Source: SAR202 cluster bacterium (GTDB lineage Bacteria > Chloroflexota > Dehalococcoidia > Lucifugimonadales > UBA826). Taken from it: a DNA stretch of 64,000 bases. The notes under the pieces were generated by a model. That model ran no database searches, had not been told where the DNA came from, and saw nothing but the letters and a program-made list of their open reading frames with translations. Shown in pieces: positions 17,621 to 26,346 of the stretch (positions are counted from its first letter, which is position 1; each line of letters opens with the position of its first letter). The translations under genes and the position numbers were made by a program. The stretch is from contig VFFS01000045.1 in assembly GCA_009392815.1 (NCBI GenBank), positions 26,293 to 90,292 on the forward strand, written 5' to 3'.

Positions 17621-18577
17621 ATGTCCAAAATAGAGTCTGTCCTTGGACCAATAGACACATCAGAGTTGGGATTCACTTTGTCACATGAACATGTAGTAGT
17701 CAGTTCGGCTGGTATACCTCAAATATACCCTGAATTCATTCGGCGAGATGAGTCTATACAAGAGGGTATCAGGGCCTTAACAGATGCTAAAAGTGAAGGA
17801 CTTGATTCAATCATAGATGTATCGACACTGGATTTAGGAAGAGATATCAAATTAATTGAACAAGTTTCTCGCGAGTCTGGAGTAAATATAATTTGTGCTA
17901 CTGGAACGTGGAGGGATATACCACGAGCGTTTTGGAACGCAACTTCTGACAGTGTCGCCGCTCTATACCAACGAGAAATTCTGGAGGGCATAGAAGGTAC
18001 GGGAATAAAGGCTGGCATAATCAAAGTTGCTAATGATGTTGGGGGAGTGACACGGGAAGGTGAAGTTATCCTAAGAGCTGCGGCAAGAGCCCAAAAGTCA
18101 ACTAACGTGCCCATTTCAACACACACATGGGCACCAGACAGAGTGGGGGAACAGCAGGTTCGGATATTTGAGGACGAAGGAACCGATCTCAATCGTGTCT
18201 ATATTGGCCATAGCAATGATACAACCGACATTTTTTACTTGGAATCTCTACTTGATAAAGGCGTTTGGATAGGGTTAGACAGATATCCAGGGGGAAGATC
18301 TTCTGGTACGCCAGACTGGGAAGTACGCACTGAAACCGCGATGAAACTTATATCTGACGGGTACGGTAAACGTATTATGCTAGGACATGACTGGTCTGTA
18401 ACACTAAGTATCGACTCAAAAGAGGGTCAAGTTAGCAGAAAACAATCGAACCCAGACGGATATTTGTTCATTACGAGAAAAGTCCTCCCTCGTCTGAAAA
18501 AACTAGGGGCCTCACAGGAACAGATAGACGATATCATGATCAATAATCCAAGAAGATTTTTTGAAGGGCAAAAATAA
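17621..18577 (+). CDS. Phosphotriesterase-family metal hydrolase (PTE/PLL-like)
   Basis: 318 residues from the ATG at 17621 (GGAG 6 bases upstream; a GTG four codons earlier overlaps that site). TIM-barrel with a two-metal centre: HEH in LSHEHVVV (about 24-26), carbamylated-lysine candidate in GIIKVAND (about 136-139), histidines in STHTWAPD and YIGHSND, and the catalytic aspartate in MLGHDWS (about 248-254). All five expected ligand positions are filled. Members include lactonases, amidohydrolases and phosphotriesterases. Beside an FAH gene, a lactone or ring-cleavage product is a sensible guess, not shown. Confidence 0.9.
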   Translation: MSKIESVLGPIDTSELGFTLSHEHVVVSSAGIPQIYPEFIRRDESIQEGIRALTDAKSEGLDSIIDVSTLDLGRDIKLIEQVSRESGVNIICATGTWRDIPRAFWNATSDSVAALYQREILEGIEGTGIKAGIIKVANDVGGVTREGEVILRAAARAQKSTNVPISTHTWAPDRVGEQQVRIFEDEGTDLNRVYIGHSNDTTDIFYLESLLDKGVWIGLDRYPGGRSSGTPDWEVRTETAMKLISDGYGKRIMLGHDWSVTLSIDSKEGQVSRKQSNPDGYLFITRKVLPRLKKLGASQEQIDDIMINNPRRFFEGQK

Positions 18578-18594
18578 AGAAAGGTAATTAAATC

Positions 18595-18660
18595 GGGGCC
18601 CCGGGAAACCCGGGACCCCTGTATGTGGAGGCGTTCCAAGGAACACCTACCTGGTCCGCC
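18595..18660 (+). other. Two adjacent stem-loops in the 3' region of the hydrolase operon
   Basis: First stem 18595-18619: ten G-C pairs around the triloop AAA with a single C-A mismatch. Second stem 18629-18648: AGG-GTTC against GAAC-CCT around loop CAAG, again with one C-A mismatch. No U-run follows the first, so it is not a classical terminator, but it is the most GC-rich structure in this intergenic region. The remaining bases to 18775 are pyrimidine-rich and hold no visible gene. Confidence 0.6.
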
Positions 18661-18859
18661 TCCTACTACTACTATCCAATGTTACCTACCTCCTTTTTAG
18701 AGACCCTCTGTTAGCTTTCTGCCTCCCTAGGGACTTTTAAGACCCCTTCACTGTCTCCTAGCTCATATTATAACCATGATTCAATTGAAGACAGGTAGTA
18801 AGATTGAGCCACTGAAAATCTTGTTTGTGCGACTCTTATCAAGTTACGAGGACAATCCA

Positions 18860-19246
18860 ATGTTGGAAAAATTATCTGGAATAATTGTATGGACCGACAA
18901 TCTAAAAGATTTAAGGAAATTTTATGAACAAGTTCTTGGCTTAACTCCTCATTCAGTGAGAGAGGACTTTATCGCATATAAGTGGAACACGGGGAAAACA
19001 GAGATACGATTCAACATTGGTGTTCATTCAAAAGTGAAAGGTGGTTCAAAAGATCCATTTCGAACAATGATAAATTTTGATGTGTCAGACATTAACGAGG
19101 TAAGTTCCAAACTGAAACATAACGGGACTAAATTCATACGGGAACCTGAATTAGAGCATTGGGGTGGGATAGTAGCAACGTTTGAGGACCCAGACGGGAA
19201 CATTATCCAAATGCTGCAGCAACCTTCAAGTCGCAATGAGCTCTAG
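18860..19246 (+). CDS. VOC-fold protein (glyoxalase / extradiol dioxygenase-like)
   Basis: Start taken at ATG 18860, where GAGG lies 8 bases upstream, giving 128 residues; a longer frame back to 18776 adds 28 residues unlike the family. The fold is two beta-alpha-beta-beta-beta units: KLSGIIVWTDNLKDLRKFYEQVLGL at the start (read in pieces) and FEDPDGNIIQMLQQ at the end. The glutamate of TEIRFN and the final region could be metal ligands, but the first histidine common in glyoxalases is missing. The function may be lyase, dioxygenase or antibiotic binding. It shares its stop CTAG with the opposing aroH gene. Confidence 0.85.
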   Translation: MLEKLSGIIVWTDNLKDLRKFYEQVLGLTPHSVREDFIAYKWNTGKTEIRFNIGVHSKVKGGSKDPFRTMINFDVSDINEVSSKLKHNGTKFIREPELEHWGGIVATFEDPDGNIIQMLQQPSSRNEL

Positions 19247-19620
19247 CTGTCTTCATCTTCAAACCCACGTTTCCTCAAATTAATTGCCTCTTTCAAATAA
19301 ACATTATTGATTTCTTTGGAGGTTTTATCTGAGTTAACGTGAACCATAACCCGTATACATCTTTCTTGAGCATCCGCAATAAACATTTCGTGTGAGCACA
19401 TCAGAGCAACATCAACCCATCCAATCTTTCTTGCAGCAACCGCTGGAAATTGGGCATTCAAATCCTTGGTCGTAGTAAAAAAAGCACTTATCACATCATC
19501 CAGCTCAAAATCATTTTCTTCCACCAATGATTCCAACATTTCGCGAGTAGCGTCCACTATTGCATCTTTCGTATTCTCATCTGCAGTGGTAGCTCCTCTT
19601 ATAGCCCTTACTTTACTCAT
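19243..19620 (-). CDS. aroH: Chorismate mutase, AroH type
   Basis: Converts chorismate to prephenate for phenylalanine and tyrosine. 125 residues, the size of the Bacillus-type monofunctional enzyme with its pseudo-alpha/beta-barrel trimer. Characteristic parts are VRAIRGATTADENT at the start, ISAFFTTTKDLNAQFPAVAAR in the middle (read in pieces; the Thr-Lys-Asp-Leu and Arg belong to the active site), and the basic pair RVMVHVNSD. It follows trpA by 49 bases, so tryptophan and tyrosine/phenylalanine branches share a transcript here. Confidence 0.95.
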   Translation of the reverse strand: MSKVRAIRGATTADENTKDAIVDATREMLESLVEENDFELDDVISAFFTTTKDLNAQFPAVAARKIGWVDVALMCSHEMFIADAQERCIRVMVHVNSDKTSKEINNVYLKEAINLRKRGFEDEDS

Positions 19621-19669
19621 ATTATGGTTCTCCTAAAAACGTGTAGCACATAATAAAACAAAATTATGT

Positions 19670-20473
19670 TTACCCTGTAAGCCCTTTGACAAATTGAGAG
19701 GCAGTATCTACCTCTCTGCCCAAATCTGATTTAGCTACAGCATCCAAGAATGCACTGCCTACAACTGCTCCACTCGCAAATTGTCCAATCCTCTCCACAT
19801 CTGAATGTGTAGACACACCAAAACCAACGAGAACCGGAAGGTCAGTAAAAGCTCTAATACGTTGCACCAGTTCCTCTACGCCAGTGGATAATCGATTCCT
19901 GGCTCCAGTAACTCCAGTAAGACTTACGCAGTAAATGAACCCTCCAGCGTTTTTACATGCAGACTCAATTCTTTCATCCGTACTCGTAGGAGCCAAAAGC
20001 GGGATCATATGTATACCTTGATCCCGGGATTTTTCCGACAATATCCCTGATTCCTCTGCCGGAAGGTCCGGCACAATAAGGCCGTCTACCCCAGCAGACT
20101 TAATATCTATGAGTAATTTATCAAATCCATATCTGTGAAACGGATTGAAGTATCCCATAAAAATCAATGGAGAATCATTATTGTCGACACGTATTCCTTT
20201 AACCGAATCAATAGCAGTAGTGATAGTAACTCCATTCTCCAATGCCTTGAAACTAGTGTCCTGAATAGTTGGTCCATCAGCCAACGGGTCACTGAAGGGA
20301 ATTCCCAACTCAAGCATATCTGCACCTGAAGCAAGAATTTTAGTCGCAATTGGAACTGTAAGTTCTACAGTGGGATATCCCACTGTCAGATATGGAACCA
20401 GCGCTGGCCTATTTTCCGCACCAACCCTTTCAAGACAATAATCAATTCTATTTTTCAAAACATTCATATTCAA
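19670..20473 (-). CDS. trpA: Tryptophan synthase alpha subunit
   Basis: 267 residues. Cleaves indole-3-glycerol phosphate and channels indole to TrpB. The family signature LELGIPFSDPLADGPTIQ (about 56-73) holds the catalytic glutamate and aspartate. The phosphate site GFGVSTHSD is near residue 216. No trpB, trpC, trpF or other trp gene is in the window, so trpA is separated from its partner, or trpB lies elsewhere. Downstream is aroH. The start ATG has no strong ribosome site. Confidence 0.96.
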   Translation of the reverse strand: MNMNVLKNRIDYCLERVGAENRPALVPYLTVGYPTVELTVPIATKILASGADMLELGIPFSDPLADGPTIQDTSFKALENGVTITTAIDSVKGIRVDNNDSPLIFMGYFNPFHRYGFDKLLIDIKSAGVDGLIVPDLPAEESGILSEKSRDQGIHMIPLLAPTSTDERIESACKNAGGFIYCVSLTGVTGARNRLSTGVEELVQRIRAFTDLPVLVGFGVSTHSDVERIGQFASGAVVGSAFLDAVAKSDLGREVDTASQFVKGLTG

Positions 20474-20550
20474 ATCTCTACAAAAAACATATATCTCAAA
20501 ATGTCACAAAGTTAGATCACGAGTAACTACCAAACGATATTCTCGTTAAT

Positions 20551-21258
20551 TCATGCTGATGCCGCAACCATTACCACCAATAAATTCATACACCCATGTG
20601 TAAGTATCGGAGGGTAAATCGAGCGAGATCTAATATAAAGGATAGAAATCACAGCTGAGCAGGTAAAAACTGGAATTAAAAGACCGAGATGCCCATGAAG
20701 AACAGCAAATACGAGAGAAGTCAAAACTACGGAAGAAAATACGCTCCACTTAGTTATAAGCAATCTCAAAAGAAATCCTCTAAAAAATATTTCCTCAACT
20801 ACTGGAACGAAAAGACAAATCGCAAATAAGTTTGCTAGTATGAACCACCCGGATCCAAGAATATTCTTAGGTATCTCAGGGGTATAAAAAAAAGTTAACT
20901 CTAAACGTGTGACAATCACCATATATAGCACTACAAAAAGAATATTGGCTGGTACACACAGCACAGCGAGAAAGTATGACCTCCAAGATTTGGGTGGCTG
21001 TAATCTCAAATCTTTATAACTAAACACACGGCCACGAGAACACACTATTAATACAAAAATCAACAATAATATTTGAGGAAGAGCCAGAATCCACGGAGAA
21101 AAATAAGACTGACTATTAGCCGACAGGAACGTAGTTATAACAATTCTAGTAGTTAATATAGACCCATAGCAGAGAATAATCACAAGTAATGATGTAACCA
21201 ATACTTGAGTGTCCGATTCTAACCGATGACACAAATATCTATTCCACAATGTAAGCAT
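20551..21258 (-). CDS. CPBP-family intramembrane metalloprotease
   Basis: 235 residues with about 6-7 hydrophobic helices. The three CPBP/Rce1 motifs are present: EEIFFR (155-160), the FxxxH-type FAVLHGH (184-190) and the last motif at THGCMN (220-225). Members cut or process membrane proteins or act in bacteriocin self-protection. It starts 11 bases after the MBL gene ends and precedes trpA by 77 bases. Nothing ties it to tryptophan synthesis; shared transcription is probably incidental. Confidence 0.88.
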   Translation of the reverse strand: MLTLWNRYLCHRLESDTQVLVTSLLVIILCYGSILTTRIVITTFLSANSQSYFSPWILALPQILLLIFVLIVCSRGRVFSYKDLRLQPPKSWRSYFLAVLCVPANILFVVLYMVIVTRLELTFFYTPEIPKNILGSGWFILANLFAICLFVPVVEEIFFRGFLLRLLITKWSVFSSVVLTSLVFAVLHGHLGLLIPVFTCSAVISILYIRSRSIYPPILTHGCMNLLVVMVAASA

Positions 21259-21269
21259 CGAAACAGTAG

Positions 21270-21911
21270 TTAGCTATTCAACCACTCAACATCTCCATAA
21301 AGGTCTGCTGGATGCTGTTTAGAAGCGTAAACCTGGTAATGTTCAATAGAGTCAGACAGTTTTCCGTCAGAACCGTGTCCTGGATAGAAATCAATCTCTT
21401 TGGGCAAACTTAAAAGACGCGACTCAATACTAGTGACTAGCTCTTCTAGCGCCTCTGGGGAGCGACTTTTACCCGGTCCTCCAGGAAACAATGTATCACC
21501 TGAAAATAGATGGTTGCCTACCCTCAGGCAAGTGGATCCATCCGTATGACCTGGGGTAAATATAGGGGTCACTGCCATATCCCCAAAATTCACATCTTTC
21601 CCATCCTCTAACAAGAAACCTGGCTGAACTGGCAAAGCATGCGCATCTGGACCACCTATACCTACAGGAACGTCAAAAGCTCCCGTGACTTGATCAAATC
21701 CCAGCAAATGATCCATATGGTTATGGGTTATTAATATGGCCGTAACATTCGTAGTAGAGGCTATTGCTATCAGTTCTTCAGGATCCGCAGGGGTATCAAT
21801 AATAATGCTTTCCTTAGTCCTATTACAGACAGTTAAGTATGCGTTATTATCATAAGGACCGCATGTAATTTTATAAATTTGCAGATTGCCGTCTGTCACG
21901 TGAGGGGTCAT
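21270..21911 (-). CDS. Metallo-beta-lactamase-fold hydrolase, glyoxalase II-like
   Basis: 213 residues. The two-metal motif THNHMDH (about 62-68) is followed by GHTDGSTC (about 121-128), FSGDTLFPGGPG (about 134-145) and a final YPGHGSDG (about 181-188). Order and spacing match the GloB-like branch that hydrolyses thioesters, although the GloB C-terminal glutathione domain is absent. Cytoplasmic. A short palindrome ATTGTAACAAT (21951-21961) about 40 bases upstream might be an operator. Confidence 0.9.
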   Translation of the reverse strand: MTPHVTDGNLQIYKITCGPYDNNAYLTVCNRTKESIIIDTPADPEELIAIASTTNVTAILITHNHMDHLLGFDQVTGAFDVPVGIGGPDAHALPVQPGFLLEDGKDVNFGDMAVTPIFTPGHTDGSTCLRVGNHLFSGDTLFPGGPGKSRSPEALEELVTSIESRLLSLPKEIDFYPGHGSDGKLSDSIEHYQVYASKQHPADLYGDVEWLNS

Positions 21912-22101
21912 CGTCAGCTCCTCAAAATTAGGTTATTTCATAGTCAATACATTGTAACAATACAAGTTAGTGCAGGATTATATCAGTGCCCGAAATGAAT
22001 CCACCATTATGTAAACTGAATCATCCTGGGGAAAGTAATCAGGATCAAATAATTAAGTCTAGATTGAACTATCACTAGTAAACGCATATGTCGAGGAAAA
22101 T

Positions 22102-22377
22102 ATGGAAGTTAACGGACTCATGATAAAAGGCAGCGATGGTAGTAAGCGCATACACTTAAAATGTGAACATCAAAATGGTGTTTTATACGTCGTACCTGCT
22201 GAGGCTAGTTGGGTATGCAATGAGGACTTATTACACGCCCACTCTATCGCGGGATTTTTCGATGACATAGTTGATCTCGATGACAAAAACATTCAACAGA
22301 TAATGCAAAAATGGGGAATTTATTACCGAGCAGTCAAAACCGAGAATTCCGAGCAAAAAGAACTAGGAGACTCCTAG
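22102..22377 (+). CDS. Hypothetical protein, 91 residues
   Basis: I do not recognise it. GAGG about 8 bases before the ATG supports the start. The N-terminal half is predicted beta-rich (LMIKGSDGSKRIHLKC), the C-terminal half helical and acidic (FFDDIVDLDDKN). It has two cysteines, no signal and no membrane span. It stands alone between the divergent MBL gene and the convergent TPR gene, sharing its stop CTAG with the latter. Confidence 0.65.
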   Translation: MEVNGLMIKGSDGSKRIHLKCEHQNGVLYVVPAEASWVCNEDLLHAHSIAGFFDDIVDLDDKNIQQIMQKWGIYYRAVKTENSEQKELGDS

Positions 22378-23402
22378 TAATCTTCATCAATTATGGGTGA
22401 TTCATTGGAAATCAATCTCGGTATCACCGGCGTGAACGTCTCTTCATCTCCTGATTCAGTATCATCACTGGACCAATCTTTAAGATTCGCCAATTTGTCT
22501 CCATCATTTATGAGATACCCAATGGAACCGTTTGGAATTGTTGGCAATCCTTCAGCTTTCCCTATAAAAGATGCTGTTTGCGACTGAGATGGATCTCTAT
22601 ACACTTCCCTGATAATGACAGAAATACTGCTATCACTGGCGCTGGTGATACTAGCTTCATATTTATTTCCACCTTCCATGAGTCTCCTCAACCTAGCACC
22701 AATTTTTGCTTCAACAGCGCCGATCACCTCTCCAGCCTCGGTTCTCACTCTCATTCCTTTCCCGTTGATAAATAATTCAACCAAATGGCCTGAAACAAGT
22801 GTGGAAAAATCCAAATCCCGTGGAACATTCACAAGTTTGGTAACGCCTGTCTTTCCTGTCTCTTCAATAAAATTTATTGCTTGAGACTGTGACTTCACAG
22901 ATTTTGCATTACTCGAACGACTAAGTTTTTCAAGTCTCTCAATATTCTTATTGGCTATTGGACTCTTAGGGGATATTACTAATGCACAGCGAAACGCGTC
23001 AGATGCCTTCCTATTTTTACCTAATTCCAAAAAAGCTTTTCCAAGCCGGTTATATGCTTCTAAATCCCAAGGAAAGTCTTCAATAATCATTTCGTTCATG
23101 TCTGCGGCTTCTTTCCAAGAAAAATTTACCGCATGCTGGACAGCTTTTTTTGTACGGTCTTCTTTAACCTTTTGTAGTCCATTAGAAGCCTGAAGATGCT
23201 CCGTAGCTTCGTCCTCTCTTGAGAGATTCAGCAAAGCTCTTGCTCTATTTATATGAGCGGAATCGTCACCTGGTAATTGCTCAACAATTCCATAGTAAGC
23301 TAGCTCTGCCTCCTCCCAGAGTCCATGCTGGGCGAGCTTCTGCGCTTCTATAGACTGCTCTTTTCTAAAGATCAAAATCTCTTTTAATTGATTGGCTTTC
23401 AC
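22374..23402 (-). CDS. Tetratricopeptide-repeat protein with C-terminal HIRAN/TRAM-like domain
   Basis: 342 residues. At least three TPR units (about 15-160), for example AELAYYGIVEQLPGDDSAHI and AYNRLGKAFLELGKNRKASD. A linker leads to a beta-rich domain (about 195-275), VELFINGKGMRVRTEAGEVIG then GARLRRLMEGGNKYEASI, that resembles HIRAN-type or small beta-barrel nucleic-acid-associated domains. The tail (275-342) is acidic and disordered. No signal peptide. It is last in the minus-strand run after the two glycosyltransferases. A scaffolding role is likely; the C-terminal domain call is weak. Confidence 0.75.
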   Translation of the reverse strand: MKANQLKEILIFRKEQSIEAQKLAQHGLWEEAELAYYGIVEQLPGDDSAHINRARALLNLSREDEATEHLQASNGLQKVKEDRTKKAVQHAVNFSWKEAADMNEMIIEDFPWDLEAYNRLGKAFLELGKNRKASDAFRCALVISPKSPIANKNIERLEKLSRSSNAKSVKSQSQAINFIEETGKTGVTKLVNVPRDLDFSTLVSGHLVELFINGKGMRVRTEAGEVIGAVEAKIGARLRRLMEGGNKYEASITSASDSSISVIIREVYRDPSQSQTASFIGKAEGLPTIPNGSIGYLINDGDKLANLKDWSSDDTESGDEETFTPVIPRLISNESPIIDEDY

Positions 23403-23500
23403 GTTTTTTCCCCGTTAATCCTAGTTTGAAACAACTAAGGTGACGGAATTCTAATCAGCGTCATTTAAAGAGTTCAATACATTTCAGGCATACTATCGGG

Positions 23501-24229
23501 TCATTTTTGAAAACCAGAACTTCCGAATATTCTAAGAAGTATCATCCGAAACATAGCTTCAACAACGATCCCCATCGACATTTTTGATTGGCCAATCAAC
23601 CTATCATCAAAAATTATCGGCATTTCGTGCACAGACTGTTTAAGTCTTTGACAATGAAATGCAACCTCCGCTTGAAACCCGAATCCTTTGCACCGAATAT
23701 TTTCCCAAGGAATAACGTTCAATGAGGAAATCCTGAATGCTTTGAACCCCGAAGTAGCGTCGTTTACATTTATCCCAGCCACTAATTTGATACCAAAATT
23801 CCCAACACCACTAAGAATGCTGCGGCTTCTACTCCATCCTTGATCAGTTACTCCTCCATCGACGTATCTAGACCCCACTACTACATCATATTTTTTCAGC
23901 AGCTCCAACATTTCGGGAATATATTCAGGCCTATGGGACAGATCTGCATCCATCTGTATCACAAAATTACAATCCGTACTTAATGCAAATCCAAAACCCT
24001 CTTTGTAAGCGGTACCTAAGCCTTCTTTAGATGACCTAGATATCACCTTTATCTCATTCTCATACTCAAGGGATAATGACCTTGCCAATTCTCCAGTTCC
24101 GTCAGGGGACGAATCATCAACAATAATTAACCTCAAACCATCAATGTTCAAATCAAATATACGGACGACTAAACTCGCCAGATTATCTGCTTCGTTATAG
24201 GTGGGAATAACAACGCAAACGGAGGACAA
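23501..24229 (-). CDS. Family 2 glycosyltransferase, dolichol/polyprenyl-phosphate mannose synthase-like
   Basis: 242 residues, soluble, no C-terminal membrane helices. CVVIPTYNEADNLASL (5-20), the nucleotide-site LIIVDDSSPDGTGE (about 34-47), DxD in QMDADLSHRPE (about 92-102), and the Dpm1-typical GSRYVDGGV region (about 118). It should transfer a sugar, usually mannose, from GDP to a polyprenyl phosphate at the membrane. It lies 26 bases after a paralogue of the ALG5 type, a pair that usually supplies lipid-linked sugars for glycoprotein or glycolipid synthesis. Confidence 0.92.
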   Translation of the reverse strand: MSSVCVVIPTYNEADNLASLVVRIFDLNIDGLRLIIVDDSSPDGTGELARSLSLEYENEIKVISRSSKEGLGTAYKEGFGFALSTDCNFVIQMDADLSHRPEYIPEMLELLKKYDVVVGSRYVDGGVTDQGWSRSRSILSGVGNFGIKLVAGINVNDATSGFKAFRISSLNVIPWENIRCKGFGFQAEVAFHCQRLKQSVHEMPIIFDDRLIGQSKMSMGIVVEAMFRMILLRIFGSSGFQK

Positions 24230-24255
24230 TTTTGAAATACCGTCAAAAAGTTTTC

Positions 24256-25005
24256 TTATTTATATCTGCCAAATAGATAGCGAAGCCTGACTAAGAGAGT
24301 ATCACGAACCATTTCAAAAGATGCTCTATGGACTTGCACCTTACTTTTCTCAACACTTATCCAGGATACCGGCATTTCCAAAATATTCATATTTTTTCTT
24401 ACTGCCAGAAATAGAATTTCAACATCAAAGCCCCATCCCATAATTTTTTGATTTTGAAATAAATCTCGAGCCACTGACCCTGTAAAACATTTGTATCCGC
24501 ATTGTGTGTCTTCTACCCCTGGAACTGCTATAACTCGTACAAACCAGTTAAAGAGACGACCTGTAAAATAGCGAAGTCGAGTCTCATGGAGACGCTCAGC
24601 GCCTTCAACCTGTCTAGACCCAATTACAATGTCGTAATTTCCCTGTTCAATAGCTCCAACGAATTTACCTATCTGTTCCGCTGATACGGCAAGGTCGGCA
24701 TCACACATCAATCGGTAACTGCCTTTCGCAGACAACATACCTATCTTTATAGCAGAACCTTTTCCTTGGTGGCCTACTGAAATAACACTACAAGACTCAC
24801 CCTCGACAATATTCTCTTTTACCCAGTTTGAAACTATGTAAGGGGTTCTATCCAGGCTTCCATCATCAACGATGACAATCTCCCAACTATAAGCCTGAAG
24901 CCGCAAGTATGAAACAACAGATTCCAAAGTCGGCAAAATCCTGCCAGCTTCATTGAAAGTGGGGATAACAACCGATAAAAAACATTTGTGGAAAGTGTTA
25001 ATCAT
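24256..25005 (-). CDS. Family 2 glycosyltransferase, dolichyl-phosphate glucosyltransferase (ALG5)-like
   Basis: 249 residues. SVVIPTFNEAGRILPTLES (about 11-29), IVIVDDGSLDRT (about 43-54), MCDADLAVSAEQI (about 100-112), GSRQVEGA, and QCGYKCFTG (about 165-173), a stretch typical of ALG5. It likely moves glucose from UDP-glucose to a polyprenyl phosphate. It starts 44 bases after lysC. It is distinct from the neighbouring Dpm1-like enzyme, so two different lipid-linked sugars are implied. Confidence 0.9.
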   Translation of the reverse strand: MINTFHKCFLSVVIPTFNEAGRILPTLESVVSYLRLQAYSWEIVIVDDGSLDRTPYIVSNWVKENIVEGESCSVISVGHQGKGSAIKIGMLSAKGSYRLMCDADLAVSAEQIGKFVGAIEQGNYDIVIGSRQVEGAERLHETRLRYFTGRLFNWFVRVIAVPGVEDTQCGYKCFTGSVARDLFQNQKIMGWGFDVEILFLAVRKNMNILEMPVSWISVEKSKVQVHRASFEMVRDTLLVRLRYLFGRYK

Positions 25006-25049
25006 TTTGAGAAATTCAAATCATTAAAGCAACAGCGAGTGAAACAAAC

Positions 25050-26282
25050 TTATTTCGTCTTATCTAGTTCAAATGCCTCATGTAATGCTTTCGCAGCATC
25101 GGCCGTAGCTTCCTCCTTCACTAGACAAGTAATCCGAATCTCTGAAGTAGTTATCATTTCAATATTAATATCGCTTTCAGAGAGAGATGAAAACATTTTT
25201 GCCGCATATCCTGGAGAATCTTGCATTCCAGTTCCTACTATGCTTACTTTGGCCAACCCAGTTGAGTGTCCTACATCTTTTATTCCCAGATCTTTGGAAA
25301 CCGCACGTACCACATCCATAGCCGAAATTAGATCAGCTGATTTGACGGTAAAGGTTAAATCGGTAGTACCCGAAACGCTGGCATTTTGCACAATTACGTC
25401 AACACTTATATCCGCGTCCGCAAGTGGTTTGAACAAGGAAGCAGCCACCCCCGGCCTGTCAATAACAGAATAAACAGTAATTTTTGTAACCTCTTTTTCT
25501 GTAGCTATACCTCTTACCCGATTACGTATTTCACCAACTTCAATATTCATATCTGCTCCCGCATGGATAAGTGTACCTGGAAGATCTTCAAAACTAGAAG
25601 CCACTAAAATTGGCACGTTATAAACCATTCCCAATTCAATAGACCTAGGATTCATTTTAGCCCCGTAACTCGCCAACTCTAGCATCTCTTCAAACCCAAT
25701 CTCATCTAGTTTCTGAGCTTTGGGTACCATTCTAGGATCCGCAGTATATATGCCATCAACATCTGTATATATCTCACACCGGTCAGCTTTGAGAGCCGCG
25801 GCCAATGCCACTGCTGTAAGATCGGAAGCACCTCGCCCTAAAGTGGTGATGTCACTCTCTTCCGTGACTCCCTGAAACCCAGCTACGATTACGATATTAT
25901 CTTTCCCCAGTTCATGCCTGATCCTTTCGGGAGACAATCTCGATATTTTCGCCTTGCCATAACTAGAGTCAGTCCGTATCCCTGCCTGAGCTCCACTTAG
26001 GCTGATAGCTTTCTTTCCAATCGACCTCAAAGCCATGGCAACCAGTGCACAAGACTGCAATTCTCCCGTTGCTAAAAGAACGTCAAGTTCTCTAGGGTCC
26101 GGACGATCCGATACTTCTGATGCAATTTCAAGGAGATCGTCAGTTAGATTGCCCATTGCAGATACAGTTGCTACTACACTGTCGGATCTGTCGTGAGCAG
26201 ATGCAACACGCTTTGCGACATTTTTGATTAGATCTGGGTTCGCAAGGGAGGATCCGCCATACTTTTGTACTACCAGAGACAA
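25050..26282 (-). CDS. lysC: Aspartate kinase
   Basis: 410 residues. Phosphorylates aspartate, the first step to lysine, threonine and methionine. The kinase domain opens with VVQKYGGSSLANPD and holds TLGRGASDLTAVALAAAL and the EIYTDVDGIYTADPR segment. Two ACT domains (about 265-335 and 345-410) provide feedback control. The length fits the monofunctional Bacillus/Corynebacterium type, probably with an internal start for a beta subunit as in those organisms (not verified). It is 64 bases downstream of thrB. Confidence 0.96.
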   Translation of the reverse strand: MSLVVQKYGGSSLANPDLIKNVAKRVASAHDRSDSVVATVSAMGNLTDDLLEIASEVSDRPDPRELDVLLATGELQSCALVAMALRSIGKKAISLSGAQAGIRTDSSYGKAKISRLSPERIRHELGKDNIVIVAGFQGVTEESDITTLGRGASDLTAVALAAALKADRCEIYTDVDGIYTADPRMVPKAQKLDEIGFEEMLELASYGAKMNPRSIELGMVYNVPILVASSFEDLPGTLIHAGADMNIEVGEIRNRVRGIATEKEVTKITVYSVIDRPGVAASLFKPLADADISVDVIVQNASVSGTTDLTFTVKSADLISAMDVVRAVSKDLGIKDVGHSTGLAKVSIVGTGMQDSPGYAAKMFSSLSESDINIEMITTSEIRITCLVKEEATADAAKALHEAFELDKTK

Positions 26283-26346
26283 TGTGAATTACTCCCGAAT
26301 ATTCCCTTACGTAAATCTAGCCACATATTCCGTAATCTTTGTATCC

